NCBI RefSeq assembly: GCF_036227325.1
Contig: NZ_CP109467.1
Span: 8,494,001 to 8,558,000 of the forward strand
Source: Streptomyces sp. NBC_01465
GTDB taxonomy: Bacteria; Actinomycetota; Actinomycetes; Streptomycetales; Streptomycetaceae
Direction: 5' to 3'
DNA: 64,000 nt
Shown here: one piece after another, positions 9,096 through 16,974 of the stretch
Layout: each line of letters begins with the position of its first letter
How positions within the stretch are numbered: position 1 is the first letter of the stretch
Made by a program: the position numbers and the translations under genes
The notes under the pieces: model-generated
What the model saw: only the letters and a program-made list of their open reading frames with translations
The model's database searches: none
What the model was told of the DNA's origin: nothing

Positions 9096-10343
9096 TCAGC
9101 GGCTGGTCTCCTCTGGTCCCACCGTGCGGGTCGTGGTGAAGACGAGGCTGACGTTGTGCCCGCCGAACCCGAACGAGTTGGCCAGCGCGGCAGACCACCG
9201 ACCGGTGCGCCGCTCGCCGCTCACGACGTCCAGCTCCACGCGCGGATCGAGTTCGTCGAGGTTCCGCGTGGCCGGCACTGTGCCGTCCCGGAGCGCGAGC
9301 AGAGCTGCGATGGCGCCCACCGTTCCGGACGCCCCCATCATGTGACCCGTCATCGACTTCGTCGCCGTCACTGCGGCGTGGGTGCCGATCGCACGGCCGA
9401 TCGCCTCGGCCTCCGCCAGGTCACCGGACTCCGTCGAGGTGGCGTGTGCGTGCACGACGCCGATGTCCGCCGGGGTCAAGTCGGCGTCGCGCAAAGCCAG
9501 TTCCATGGCGAAGACCTGGCCTTCCGCGTCGGAGGCCGAGATGTGGTTCGCGCTCGAACTCACGGCGCTGCCGGCCAGCGCGCCGTACGTACGCGCTCCA
9601 CGGCCCCGGGCGAACTCGGCACGCTCCAGCACCATCATTCCCGCACCCTCGCCCATGACGAACCCGGACCGCTTGACGTCGAACGGGCGGGACACGGACT
9701 CAGGGTCCACGGACTGCGTCGACAGAGCCTTCATCTGGGCGAACGCCGCGAGGGTGAAGGGGTGCAGGCACGCCTCCACCCCACCCGCGACCACCACGTC
9801 CACCCGCCCGCTCCGGATCAGATCCTGCCCCAGGGCGAGAGCCTCCGCCCCGGACGCACAGGCGCTCACCGGAGTCCTGGCGCCTCCCTTCGCGCCCAGG
9901 TCCATGCTCACCCAGGCAGCGGGACCGTTGGGCATCAGCATGGGGACCGTGAACGGTGACATCCGGCGAATCCCGGCGCGTTCGAAGATGTCGTCCTGCC
10001 CCAAGGTGGTCAGGACGCCACCGGTCCCCGTACCGATGACGACGGCGAATCGTTCCGGCTCGACCTCGGGCGCACCGGCGTCCTGCCAGGCTTCGCGCGC
10101 ACTGAGGACAGCGACCTGCTCACCGCGGTCCAGCTTCCTGGCCTCCGTCCTCGGAAGGAGGGAGGCAGGGTCCACCGTGAGCCCGGCCGCAACGTGCACG
10201 GGCAGGTCCGCGGCCCACTCCTCCTCCAGGAATCGCACCCCCGACTTGCCGTCCAGCAGCCCGGACCACGACGACGGAGCATCCGCTCCCAGTGGTGTCA
10301 TCGCGCCGACGCCCGTCACCAGCACATGATCGTTACGGGTCAC
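9096..10343 (-). CDS. fabF: Beta-ketoacyl-ACP synthase II-type condensing enzyme
   Basis: A 415-residue thiolase-fold condensing enzyme. The active-site Cys162 lies in VSACASGAEA, His300 in HAHATST, Lys329 and His334 in TKSMTGH, and the C-terminal NSFGFGGHN glycine loop is present. It should elongate acyl-ACP with malonyl-ACP. Canonical FabF enzymes have TACATG and HGTST at these places; here the motifs read SACASG and HATST. No ACP, FabD, FabH or chain-length-factor gene is nearby, so this is a stand-alone paralogue, perhaps for a special acyl chain rather than bulk fatty-acid synthesis. Confidence 0.85.
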   Translation of the reverse strand: MTRNDHVLVTGVGAMTPLGADAPSSWSGLLDGKSGVRFLEEEWAADLPVHVAAGLTVDPASLLPRTEARKLDRGEQVAVLSAREAWQDAGAPEVEPERFAVVIGTGTGGVLTTLGQDDIFERAGIRRMSPFTVPMLMPNGPAAWVSMDLGAKGGARTPVSACASGAEALALGQDLIRSGRVDVVVAGGVEACLHPFTLAAFAQMKALSTQSVDPESVSRPFDVKRSGFVMGEGAGMMVLERAEFARGRGARTYGALAGSAVSSSANHISASDAEGQVFAMELALRDADLTPADIGVVHAHATSTESGDLAEAEAIGRAIGTHAAVTATKSMTGHMMGASGTVGAIAALLALRDGTVPATRNLDELDPRVELDVVSGERRTGRWSAALANSFGFGGHNVSLVFTTTRTVGPEETSR

Positions 10344-10486
10344 GCGAGCCTCCTCGAATTGTGCAGGTCATACATGGTTTCTGACCGCCCTCAGGCGATC
10401 ATGTCAGCGTCCAGCAGCGATTTCAGGGCCGTAGACGACCGACTCGCAGGCGCGGGCTTGTCGCATCCCCACAACTATGAGAAACC

Positions 10487-11233
10487 TCAGCCGGTGACCA
10501 AGGTGCTGTCGAGGAGGGCCAGGAGACGGTCCCAATGACGCTTCGCCCCAGTGGGGTCGAAGGCGTCGGTGTCGGACATCGTGAAGCCGTGGACGGTACC
10601 GGGGTAGATCTCGGAGGTGTACTCGACCCCCGCGGCGTCCAGGGCCTGGTTGAGCTCGACGAGGGCCGCGGGCGTCAGGTCGGTTTCGGCATGACCGAGA
10701 TGGACCTGCGCGGTGATCCTGGAGAGGAAGCGGTGCAGACTGTCGGATCCCCCGGCCACCACCGGCCCGTGGAATCCGGCGACAGCGGCCACCTGATCGG
10801 GGTGGGCCGCGGCGGTACGCATCGCCAGGAGGCCGCCGATGCAGTATCCGGTCACCGCCACCGGTCCGGCCTCGACCTCGGGCCGGGTCGTGAGGAACCC
10901 GAGGAAGGCATCCGCGTCGCTCAGGATCCGTTCGTCGGTGTGCGTCCCGATCAGCGACATCAGCCGGGGCATGACCGAGGCCCGTACCTCTTCGCCGATG
11001 TGCTCGGGAAGGTCGATCAGCGGTGCCGGGCCGTGCCGGTAGAAGTAGTGGGGGACGAGCACGTAGTACCCGTGCCGGGCCAGTTCGAGGGCCATTTCGC
11101 GCAGCACGGGGCGGATGCCGAAGCCGTCGGCGTACATCAGCACCCCGGGATGCCGGCCGCCGTGGTCGGGGAAGGCGGCGAATGCGTCGGCCCGGCCGTC
11201 CGCGGTGGGAATGTGCAGCGTTTTGATGGGCAT
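10487..11233 (-). CDS. Dienelactone hydrolase-family alpha/beta hydrolase
   Basis: A 248-residue alpha/beta hydrolase of the dienelactone hydrolase family. The triad appears as Cys121 in TGYCIGG, Asp175 in HAETD and His205 in GTVHGF. The cysteine nucleophile separates this family from serine esterases. Such enzymes open cyclic enol-lactones in aromatic catabolism, but many paralogues have other ester substrates. No other aromatic-degradation genes flank it. AGGAG lies 7-8 nt before the ATG and forms the edge of a strong hairpin described separately. Confidence 0.88.
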   Translation of the reverse strand: MPIKTLHIPTADGRADAFAAFPDHGGRHPGVLMYADGFGIRPVLREMALELARHGYYVLVPHYFYRHGPAPLIDLPEHIGEEVRASVMPRLMSLIGTHTDERILSDADAFLGFLTTRPEVEAGPVAVTGYCIGGLLAMRTAAAHPDQVAAVAGFHGPVVAGGSDSLHRFLSRITAQVHLGHAETDLTPAALVELNQALDAAGVEYTSEIYPGTVHGFTMSDTDAFDPTGAKRHWDRLLALLDSTLVTG

Positions 11234-11240
11234 GAGGTCT

Positions 11241-11282
11241 CCTGTCGTGGTTGACGTGCAGAGCTGTGGTCAACACGACAGG
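11241..11282 (-). promoter_or_regulatory. Inverted repeat overlapping the ribosome binding site of the dienelactone hydrolase gene
   Basis: CCTGTCGTGGTTGAC (11241-11255) pairs with GTCAACACGACAGG (11269-11282): 14 pairs with one bulged base and a 13-nt loop. On the minus strand the downstream arm ends in CAGG, directly abutting and partly covering the AGGAG ribosome binding site 7-8 nt from the ATG. It could be a regulator-binding operator or an RNA hairpin limiting translation. Confidence 0.55.
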
Positions 11283-11458
11283 AGGCGGTGCCCGCGCAAC
11301 AGCGCCGGCACCGGCCCGTACGGCGCTCAGAGGAGCGCCGGGTCACCAATCCGTGTGTGGCGCGAGGCCGTCCCGGTAGTCATCGCCGCACAACCTAGCC
11401 CACCCCAAAGGACCGAGGCCAGCCCCGCACGGCCGACGGCCTCCGCCCTCAAGGCAGT

Positions 11459-12574
11459 TCAGGCCACGAGCAGACGCAGCCCGAGTTCCGCCGCGTCGAG
11501 TGCGACGAGGTCGCGGTTGCGCTCGGCCCACCGTCCGGAGGAAAGGTCCTCGCGGAGTCCGTCGACCGCCCGCTGCTCGGCCTCCGGCCCGACCCTGGTC
11601 CACACCGAAACAGCACGGCGCACCTGCTCGTCCAGGTACGCCTCGGGCCGGCGCCAGTACGCCTCGAAGAAGCCGTCGGCGCAGTCCCACGGGACGAGCA
11701 CCGGTTCCGCCCGGCCCCCGATCGCCCGGGTCAGGTCGGCCAGGGAAGGCCAGTCGACGAGCAGATCGGCGAATTCAGGCAGATAGTCGCGGGTGAGCCA
11801 GAACCTCTCACGCCGCCCGGCGTCACTGGCGTCGTACGTGAACACCACCACCCGGCGGGCCACTCGCCGCATCTCCCGCAGGCCCGCGATCGGGTCCTGC
11901 CAGTGGTGAACGGTGCTGAAGGCCATCGCGGCGTCGAAGGACTGGTCCTCGAACGGCAGGCTCTCCGCGGCGGCGGCCACGCACGGCGCCGCGCCCGCGG
12001 GGCGTTGCGCCCGCATGACCGCCGACGGCTCGACCGCGGTCACGTCGCGGTCGGTGGGCTCGTAGGAGCCGGTGCCGGCCCCGACGTTCAGTACGGTACG
12101 AGCGTCGCCGAGCGCGTCCCAGACCTTCGCGGCGATCCGCGGCTCGGTGCGCCGCGTCGCGGGGTAGGCGGATCCGATGGTGTCGTACAACTGCGCGCCA
12201 AACACTGTGAGTTGCTCCTCTGGTGTTGTCCTGATCCCCATGGCCCGCGCCTCCAGCTCCCTGTCGATGGCCGTCACCATGGCCGCGGCGCGGTCGCGCT
12301 GTTCCAGCATCAGGCCGCGCAGCCGGCGCAGGCGCACGACCGCGTCGGTGGCCGGGTCGTCGACCAGATCCGCGATCTCGCGCAGTCCGAAGCCCAGCCG
12401 CCGGTGGGCGAGCACTTCCCGCAGTCGCTCGACGTCGTCCGCCGAGTAGGCCCGGTACCCGGCCGCGGTCCGCGCGGACGGCTGTACGAGGCCGATCTCG
12501 TCATAGTGATGCAGCGTTCGGACGCTCACTCCGGCCAGTTCGGCCACGCGTCCCACGGTCAGGTGCTCATCCAC
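11459..12574 (-). CDS. MerR-family regulator fused to a class I SAM-dependent methyltransferase
   Basis: A 371-residue fusion. Residues 1-75 are a MerR winged helix (LTVGRVAELAGVSVRTLHHY, then YSADDVERL), followed by a dimerisation coiled coil to about 115. Residues about 130-371 resemble a methyltransferase: motif I VLNVGAGTGS (161-170), an acidic residue Glu182 in VEPS for the ribose, and FDAAMAFSTVHHW (213-225). The MerR part resembles TipA-type proteins. The enzyme domain replaces the usual ligand-binding domain, so SAM or a methyl acceptor could be the signal, or the protein could modify a drug while controlling its own gene. GTG at 12574 seems leaderless. The gene is divergent from a fructosamine-kinase-like gene. 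Confidence 0.88.
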   Translation of the reverse strand: MDEHLTVGRVAELAGVSVRTLHHYDEIGLVQPSARTAAGYRAYSADDVERLREVLAHRRLGFGLREIADLVDDPATDAVVRLRRLRGLMLEQRDRAAAMVTAIDRELEARAMGIRTTPEEQLTVFGAQLYDTIGSAYPATRRTEPRIAAKVWDALGDARTVLNVGAGTGSYEPTDRDVTAVEPSAVMRAQRPAGAAPCVAAAAESLPFEDQSFDAAMAFSTVHHWQDPIAGLREMRRVARRVVVFTYDASDAGRRERFWLTRDYLPEFADLLVDWPSLADLTRAIGGRAEPVLVPWDCADGFFEAYWRRPEAYLDEQVRRAVSVWTRVGPEAEQRAVDGLREDLSSGRWAERNRDLVALDAAELGLRLLVA

Positions 12575-12581
12575 GGCACCG

Positions 12582-12612
12582 ACTATGCGGCCTCACGCCG
12601 CGTGAGGGTCAA
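12582..12612 (-). promoter_or_regulatory. MerR-type promoter with palindrome in a 19-bp spacer
   Basis: On the minus strand TTGACC (-35, 12612-12607) and CATAGT (-10, 12587-12582) are separated by 19 bp. The palindrome CCTCACGC-C-GCGTGAGG (12591-12607) fills this spacer. Over-long 19-20 bp spacers holding a dyad are the signature of promoters activated by MerR proteins. The start site predicted from the -10 falls at about the GTG start codon, so the transcript is probably leaderless and autoregulated. Confidence 0.75.
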
Positions 12613-12669
12613 GCAATGCGGGAGGGGCGCCGCCCAGGCCGATGAAAGAGGCGCCGGTTTGCCCATGCT

Positions 12670-13566
12670 ATGAATCGGGTCGTGCCGAATGAACAGATAC
12701 TCGCCGACCGCCTGCGCGAAGCAGGATATGCAGCAAAAGAGGTACGGGGGGCCGTCGGTGGCGCGGTCGCCGTCGCGGGACTGGTGACGCTCGAAGACGG
12801 CACCGAATTGTTCGCAAAGACTCTGACAGGACCGGACCAGGACGTATTCCCGGTCGAATCAACCGGCTTGTCCGAACTCCGCAACGTGGGTGGGGCCGGC
12901 ACACCGGAGGTCCTGTGGGCCTCGCCGCGCCTGCTGGTGCTCGAGAAGATGCAGCCGCGCCGAGGGGACGACGAGGACTTCTGGGAGCAACTGGCCCGGA
13001 TGGTGGCCGCCTTGCACCAGTCCACTGTCTCGGACCGGTTCGGCTGGCACCGCGACGGTTGGCTCGGCCGCCTGCGCCAGGACAACACCTGGGAGAGGGA
13101 CGGCCACACCTTCTTCGGGGAGCGCCGCATCCTGCGCTGGCTTTCCGAGCCGCTGGTCGAGGCCACATTCGATCGTGAGGACAGGCAGGCTCTGGAACGG
13201 CTGTGCGCGGCCCTGCCCGAACTGATTCCCCCTCAGCCCGCATGCCTGACCCACGGCGATCTGTGGCAGGAGAACATCGTCGCCACGCGTACGGGGGCGC
13301 CGGTGCTCATCGACCCCGCCGTGTCCTACAGCTGGCCCGAGGCCGACCTCAGCATGCTGTGGTGCTCACCGCGTTCGGCCGCGACGGAGCGCTTCTTCGC
13401 GGTGTACCAGGAGATTGCCCCGCTCCAGGACGGCTGGCAGGAGCGGATGCCCCTCCTCCATCTTCGGGAGCATCTCAGCGCCATTGCCCATGGCGACGAC
13501 AGCTGGGGTGCGGTCGACGCCGTACGGAAGGCCATCGCACCTTTCCGGCGCGGCGCCGGCGCGTAA
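12670..13566 (+). CDS. Fructosamine kinase-like/aminoglycoside phosphotransferase-fold kinase
   Basis: A 298-residue kinase of the fructosamine/ketosamine-3-kinase family. The catalytic loop LTHGDLWQEN (HGD at 195-197, Asn202), the metal-binding Asp215 in LIDPAV and a candidate ATP lysine Lys50 in LFAKTL are visible, and WHRDGWLG fits the family. Such kinases phosphorylate glycated proteins or sugars to allow deglycation; some relatives modify antibiotics. It is divergent from the MerR-methyltransferase fusion with about 95 bp between them, so the MerR-type promoter region may affect both genes. Confidence 0.83.
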   Translation: MNRVVPNEQILADRLREAGYAAKEVRGAVGGAVAVAGLVTLEDGTELFAKTLTGPDQDVFPVESTGLSELRNVGGAGTPEVLWASPRLLVLEKMQPRRGDDEDFWEQLARMVAALHQSTVSDRFGWHRDGWLGRLRQDNTWERDGHTFFGERRILRWLSEPLVEATFDREDRQALERLCAALPELIPPQPACLTHGDLWQENIVATRTGAPVLIDPAVSYSWPEADLSMLWCSPRSAATERFFAVYQEIAPLQDGWQERMPLLHLREHLSAIAHGDDSWGAVDAVRKAIAPFRRGAGA

Positions 13567-13708
13567 ACCTCCGCGCGGCGACTCCGAGTTGGACTCAACT
13601 ACCCCGGCTGCATAGGGTCATCGGCGGCATGACATGTCCGTGCCACCACTGTGCAGATGTAACCGCCGACGAGTACGTACGCGGCGGGCAACGGGGAAGG
13701 AACCACCC

Positions 13709-15151
13709 TTGAAGAGACGTTTCACAGCGATACTCGCGAGCGCGGCCACGGCCGCGCTCGCTCTGCTCGGGCCGAACAGCGCACCGGCCCAGGCCGCGGA
13801 CGACCCGGGGCTGGCGCTGAACAACTTCGTACTGCGGCCGATCCACAACGAAGCTTCCTTGGTCAAGCTCAACAACGACCTGAAGGCGGACCTCCCGACC
13901 GTCGGGGTCAATCAGATCCTTCAGGACGCGGACAGCAACCAGGGGACGTGGTCGACGGGCGTCTGCAACAAGGCGGCGACGCCTTCGGGGGATCCGGAAG
14001 GGTTCAGCAGCAGCTTCTGCTTCGACGACGACGATGCGGGGGAGGTCGGCACTTCGGAGTGGCGGCCCCAGGGCGTGACGAGCGTCGCCGACGCCGACGA
14101 GGATCAGATCTGGGGCGATCCCGCCGGCGGCTGGAACCCGGCCGACCACAAGCCGATGATCGTCACCTGGTACCACCTGGACGACGAAGGTGCCTCCACC
14201 CCTGACAACGACGGCAAGGACACCAGCGTCAAGGGCGCGCGCATCAGCATCATCGACCGGAACACCGGCAAATACGCGCATGTCCTGCTTGTGTACCCCT
14301 ACGACAACGTCAATGACAATGCCAGTTACATGAGCCTGCGCACCTCGCAGCACTACGGCAAGGGCTCCCTGCACGCCGGTGGCATCGTCTGGTACGGCTA
14401 CAAGCTGTACGTGCCCGACACCGCCCGTGGGTTCCGCGTGTTCGACCTGCGCGACATCATGGACCTCAAGGCAGCCGGCGACAAAGCCGATCTGAGCAAG
14501 AAGTTGATGGTCGGCCGCCAGGACAACGTCTACTACTCCCACGGCTACCGTTACGTCCTGCCCGAGAGCTCCGGCTGGACCAACACCACCTGTGACGACC
14601 TTGATTACCCCAACGGCCTTCCCGTCTGCGACATGCAGGACGAGCAGGTGAAGTGCACCGAGAATGACATCACCCCGAGGACCAGCTACGCCAGCCTGGA
14701 CCGCTCCGAGGCCACCCGGCACATCGTGAGCGGCGAGTGGTGCGAACAGGGCAACGCGGTGAACGCGAAGACCACGGGCCGGGTCATCCGCTGGCCGATG
14801 CAGACCTCCGGTGGCATTCCGCAGACGGACGCAAGCGGCAACTGGCGGGCCGACGCGGCCTATCGCATCCCCTATGAGGCGGGCTGGGCCCAGAACGGGA
14901 CCGTCCAGGGCGCAGCCGTGATCAACAAGACCTGGTATCTGAGCCAGAGTTACGGCTCCGGCACCACCGGACACTTGATCGTGGCGAACCAGCCCGGCTC
15001 CAGCACAGGAAATCTCACCGCCGCCGGGCAACCACGTCGCGCCGCGATCGGGGTCGAAGACCTCTCTGTGTGGCCGCAGTCCGGTACGGACATCATCTGG
15101 ACCGTCACCGAATTTCCGAAGAAGCGCATGCTCTACTCCGTCACCGAGTAG
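13709..15151 (+). CDS. Secreted protein of unknown function
   Basis: I do not recognise the family. TTG at 13709 is preferred because a GGGGAAGGA ribosome binding site lies about 8 nt upstream and the frame then begins with a Sec signal peptide: KRRF, a hydrophobic stretch, then APAQA-AD. The mature part of about 450 residues is acidic, rich in Asp, Trp and Tyr, and contains four closely paired cysteines. Repeated GIVWYGYKLYVPD- and TWYLSQSYGSG-like strands suggest a beta-propeller, but this is only inference. The last five residues YSVTE are encoded by a palindrome shared with the convergent protease. Confidence 0.8.
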   Translation: MKRRFTAILASAATAALALLGPNSAPAQAADDPGLALNNFVLRPIHNEASLVKLNNDLKADLPTVGVNQILQDADSNQGTWSTGVCNKAATPSGDPEGFSSSFCFDDDDAGEVGTSEWRPQGVTSVADADEDQIWGDPAGGWNPADHKPMIVTWYHLDDEGASTPDNDGKDTSVKGARISIIDRNTGKYAHVLLVYPYDNVNDNASYMSLRTSQHYGKGSLHAGGIVWYGYKLYVPDTARGFRVFDLRDIMDLKAAGDKADLSKKLMVGRQDNVYYSHGYRYVLPESSGWTNTTCDDLDYPNGLPVCDMQDEQVKCTENDITPRTSYASLDRSEATRHIVSGEWCEQGNAVNAKTTGRVIRWPMQTSGGIPQTDASGNWRADAAYRIPYEAGWAQNGTVQGAAVINKTWYLSQSYGSGTTGHLIVANQPGSSTGNLTAAGQPRRAAIGVEDLSVWPQSGTDIIWTVTEFPKKRMLYSVTE

Positions 15152-15933
15152 GAGTGAGGAAGGCTGCCGCATGATGCGGGCGCAGCATGCGGCAGCCTTG
15201 CCGGACGCGTGACGGAGCGGATCCAGGAGAGCTGCTGGGAGATCTCTCCGGCCTCGGCGATCTTCTCCCGGTCGGAGCCGTCGAAGACACCGACCAGGGT
15301 CTCCCGCCCGCGCGGCGCGATGCTCATCACAGGGCCTCCGGAGTCGCCGCCGGCGGGGATTCCGGACACCTTCTCCATGCAGAAGTCTGATCCGCCCGGT
15401 GCGGTGTAGCCCGCGCAGCGAGGGTCGTCGGTCCGTACGACCCTCAGCTGCGCCTGCTTGAGGACGGGGGACTGGCAGGTGTTCTCGTCCCCGGCGCAGG
15501 TGGCGCCCCACCCGTACTGCCGCACCTCTTGCCCCGGGCGGACAGGGGCTGTGGCCAGTCGCGCCGGACGGATCTTCATCGGCGGAACCTTGATGAGCAG
15601 CATGTCGGCCTGCGCGCTCCCCGCCCGTTTCCCGGGCAGCGGACGGACCGTGGCGCCCTTCCTCACGTCGAGGTTGCCGACGCGGAAGGAGATCCGCAGG
15701 GCGGCGACCGGCTGTCCCTGCTCGAAGAAGCAGTGCGACGCGCCGAGGATCCACTCGCGGGTGATCGCCGTTCCGGTGCACGTCGGTTTGCCGTCGATGA
15801 ACGTGCGTACCGCCCACGGCGCGTAGGTGCTCTTCGCCCCGCCGATGACGGCGGCGGCCGGCGACGGCGACATCACCGCGCTCGCCGGCACCAGCAGGAC
15901 AGTCAGCAGCAGACCACGAACCCGATGCACCAT
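15133..15933 (-). CDS. Secreted trypsin-like serine protease (S1 family)
   Basis: A 266-residue preproprotein with an N-terminal signal peptide ending near AAA. The mature enzyme starts at VIGG (29-32), the usual activation site. The triad is His67 in GASHC, Asp110 in ADMLLIK and Ser198 in GGDSGGP. Paired cysteines fit chymotrypsin-fold disulfides. It would be exported and degrade extracellular protein. The normal fold should end near SWIRSVT (about residues 236-242). The remaining 24 residues are Pro/His/Ser-rich and run through the neighbour's terminator and stop region, an unusual add-on. ATG at 15933 is chosen to start the signal peptide. Confidence 0.88.
   Translation of the reverse strand: MVHRVRGLLLTVLLVPASAVMSPSPAAAVIGGAKSTYAPWAVRTFIDGKPTCTGTAITREWILGASHCFFEQGQPVAALRISFRVGNLDVRKGATVRPLPGKRAGSAQADMLLIKVPPMKIRPARLATAPVRPGQEVRQYGWGATCAGDENTCQSPVLKQAQLRVVRTDDPRCAGYTAPGGSDFCMEKVSGIPAGGDSGGPVMSIAPRGRETLVGVFDGSDREKIAEAGEISQQLSWIRSVTRPARLPHAAPASCGSLPHSYSVTE
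15134..15150. repeat. Palindrome encoding YSVTE on both strands
   Basis: TACTCCGTCACCGAGTA is an imperfect 17-nt palindrome. Read forward it encodes YSVTE followed by the stop of the secreted protein; read in reverse it encodes YSVTE followed by the stop of the protease. The two convergent genes therefore overlap by 19 bp and share an identical C-terminal pentapeptide. Confidence 0.8.
15160..15199. terminator. Strong hairpin terminator inside the protease 3' coding end
   Basis: Perfect 14-bp arms AAGGCTGCCGCATG (15160-15173) and CATGCGGCAGCCTT (15186-15199) with a 12-nt loop. It lies 9 bp after the stop of the secreted-protein gene and should terminate that transcript. It also falls within the coding sequence of the convergent protease and encodes part of its C-terminal tail. 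Confidence 0.8.
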
Positions 15934-15985
15934 GCCGACCAAGCTAGTCGACACAGACCACCCGGCAGCGGACCTCGTACGAGCG

Positions 15986-16855
15986 TCACGGGCTGGAGGG
16001 GGCCTTCCTCAGGACGTAGAGGTCCTCGGAGTCCGGGTCCCCGATGAACCGGTAGAGAGTGGGCCGCTCCGGTGTTCCGCCCACGTTCCAGGGCTCGTTC
16101 GAGCACTCTCGCACGTCGATGTCGGCCTCCTGGTCCCAGGTGGTTTTCCCCGTCCTGTACGTCCACGTGCCCTCGCCCGCGCACTTCTTCACCACGGCGT
16201 CGAAGTCGTATTGCTCCACCCGGCGCGCGGTGAGGCGTCCGTCCGAGGTGAACGTCAGGGTTCCGCCCCGGCCGTCCGACCACTCCCCGACGAGGGCTGC
16301 CCGGGAGAGCGCCGGCGGGCGGTACTCGTGCACCAGGCCCGTCGCGAAGGCGACGGTTCCCAGAACGACGGTGCAGAGCACGGCGAGCACGCCCCAGCCG
16401 GCCACCGGGACGAACACGCGCGGGTTCCGCGAGCGGCACACCAGAGCAGGTACGGCAAGGGCGACCGCGGTCACCGCCCACCACAGGAGGAAGGCGGACA
16501 CCTCCGCGGAACCGGCCAGGGCGAAGCCCACGATGCAGACGGCCAAGGCGACGGCCGCCGATGCCGGCGCCACCCACCACCACACCTCCCGCCCGCCGAA
16601 CCGGCGCCCGAGCGCGCCGCTCAGCCACACCGCCGGAAGGACCAGGACAAACGAGATCAACGCGCCGATCATCGTGCCCGGCATCACCAGAAAGACGGGC
16701 AGGATCACCCACCCCAGCGCGTTGATGCCGGTGTCGGGCGACTCCAGGGTCAGCAGGTAAAACCCGTGGACCACCAGCACGCACAGCACTTCGGCGAGCA
16801 GCACCGCCATCGAGATCAGCTGCATCCGCCCAACGGTCTGTATCCGCCCCGCCAT
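15986..16855 (-). CDS. Hypothetical membrane protein with C-terminal lipocalin-like domain
   Basis: A 289-residue protein with about five hydrophobic helices in the first 190 residues. A soluble C-terminal domain begins LVGEWSDGRGGTLTFTSDGRLTA, a pattern seen in small beta-barrel, lipocalin-like domains of actinobacterial membrane proteins. Two cysteines (KKCAGEG, RECSNE) could form an extracellular disulfide. ATG at 16855 is chosen because GAGGGG lies 8 nt upstream; a GTG at 16876 is possible. No function can be assigned. Confidence 0.7.
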   Translation of the reverse strand: MAGRIQTVGRMQLISMAVLLAEVLCVLVVHGFYLLTLESPDTGINALGWVILPVFLVMPGTMIGALISFVLVLPAVWLSGALGRRFGGREVWWWVAPASAAVALAVCIVGFALAGSAEVSAFLLWWAVTAVALAVPALVCRSRNPRVFVPVAGWGVLAVLCTVVLGTVAFATGLVHEYRPPALSRAALVGEWSDGRGGTLTFTSDGRLTARRVEQYDFDAVVKKCAGEGTWTYRTGKTTWDQEADIDVRECSNEPWNVGGTPERPTLYRFIGDPDSEDLYVLRKAPSSP

Positions 16856-16936
16856 CGCCGAACCCCCCTCGGGCACACCGCAGGAACGCGGACGACCAAC
16901 CGGGCGACCGCGGCAGGGCCATCCTGCCAGAGGAAG

Positions 16937-16948
16937 TGAACGTGTTCA
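16937..16948. promoter_or_regulatory. Candidate operator TGAAC-GT-GTTCA
   Basis: A 12-nt dyad with perfect 5-nt arms lies about 82-93 bp upstream of the membrane-protein start. Its form resembles TetR-family sites. It stands alone and could arise by chance. Confidence 0.3.
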
Positions 16949-16974
16949 ATTCTGTGGGATGGGGGCTGGAGCGC

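Noticed and set aside
11241..11282. A riboswitch upstream of the dienelactone hydrolase gene
   Set aside because: A single simple hairpin with no conserved aptamer elements; operator or simple RNA hairpin is a better reading.
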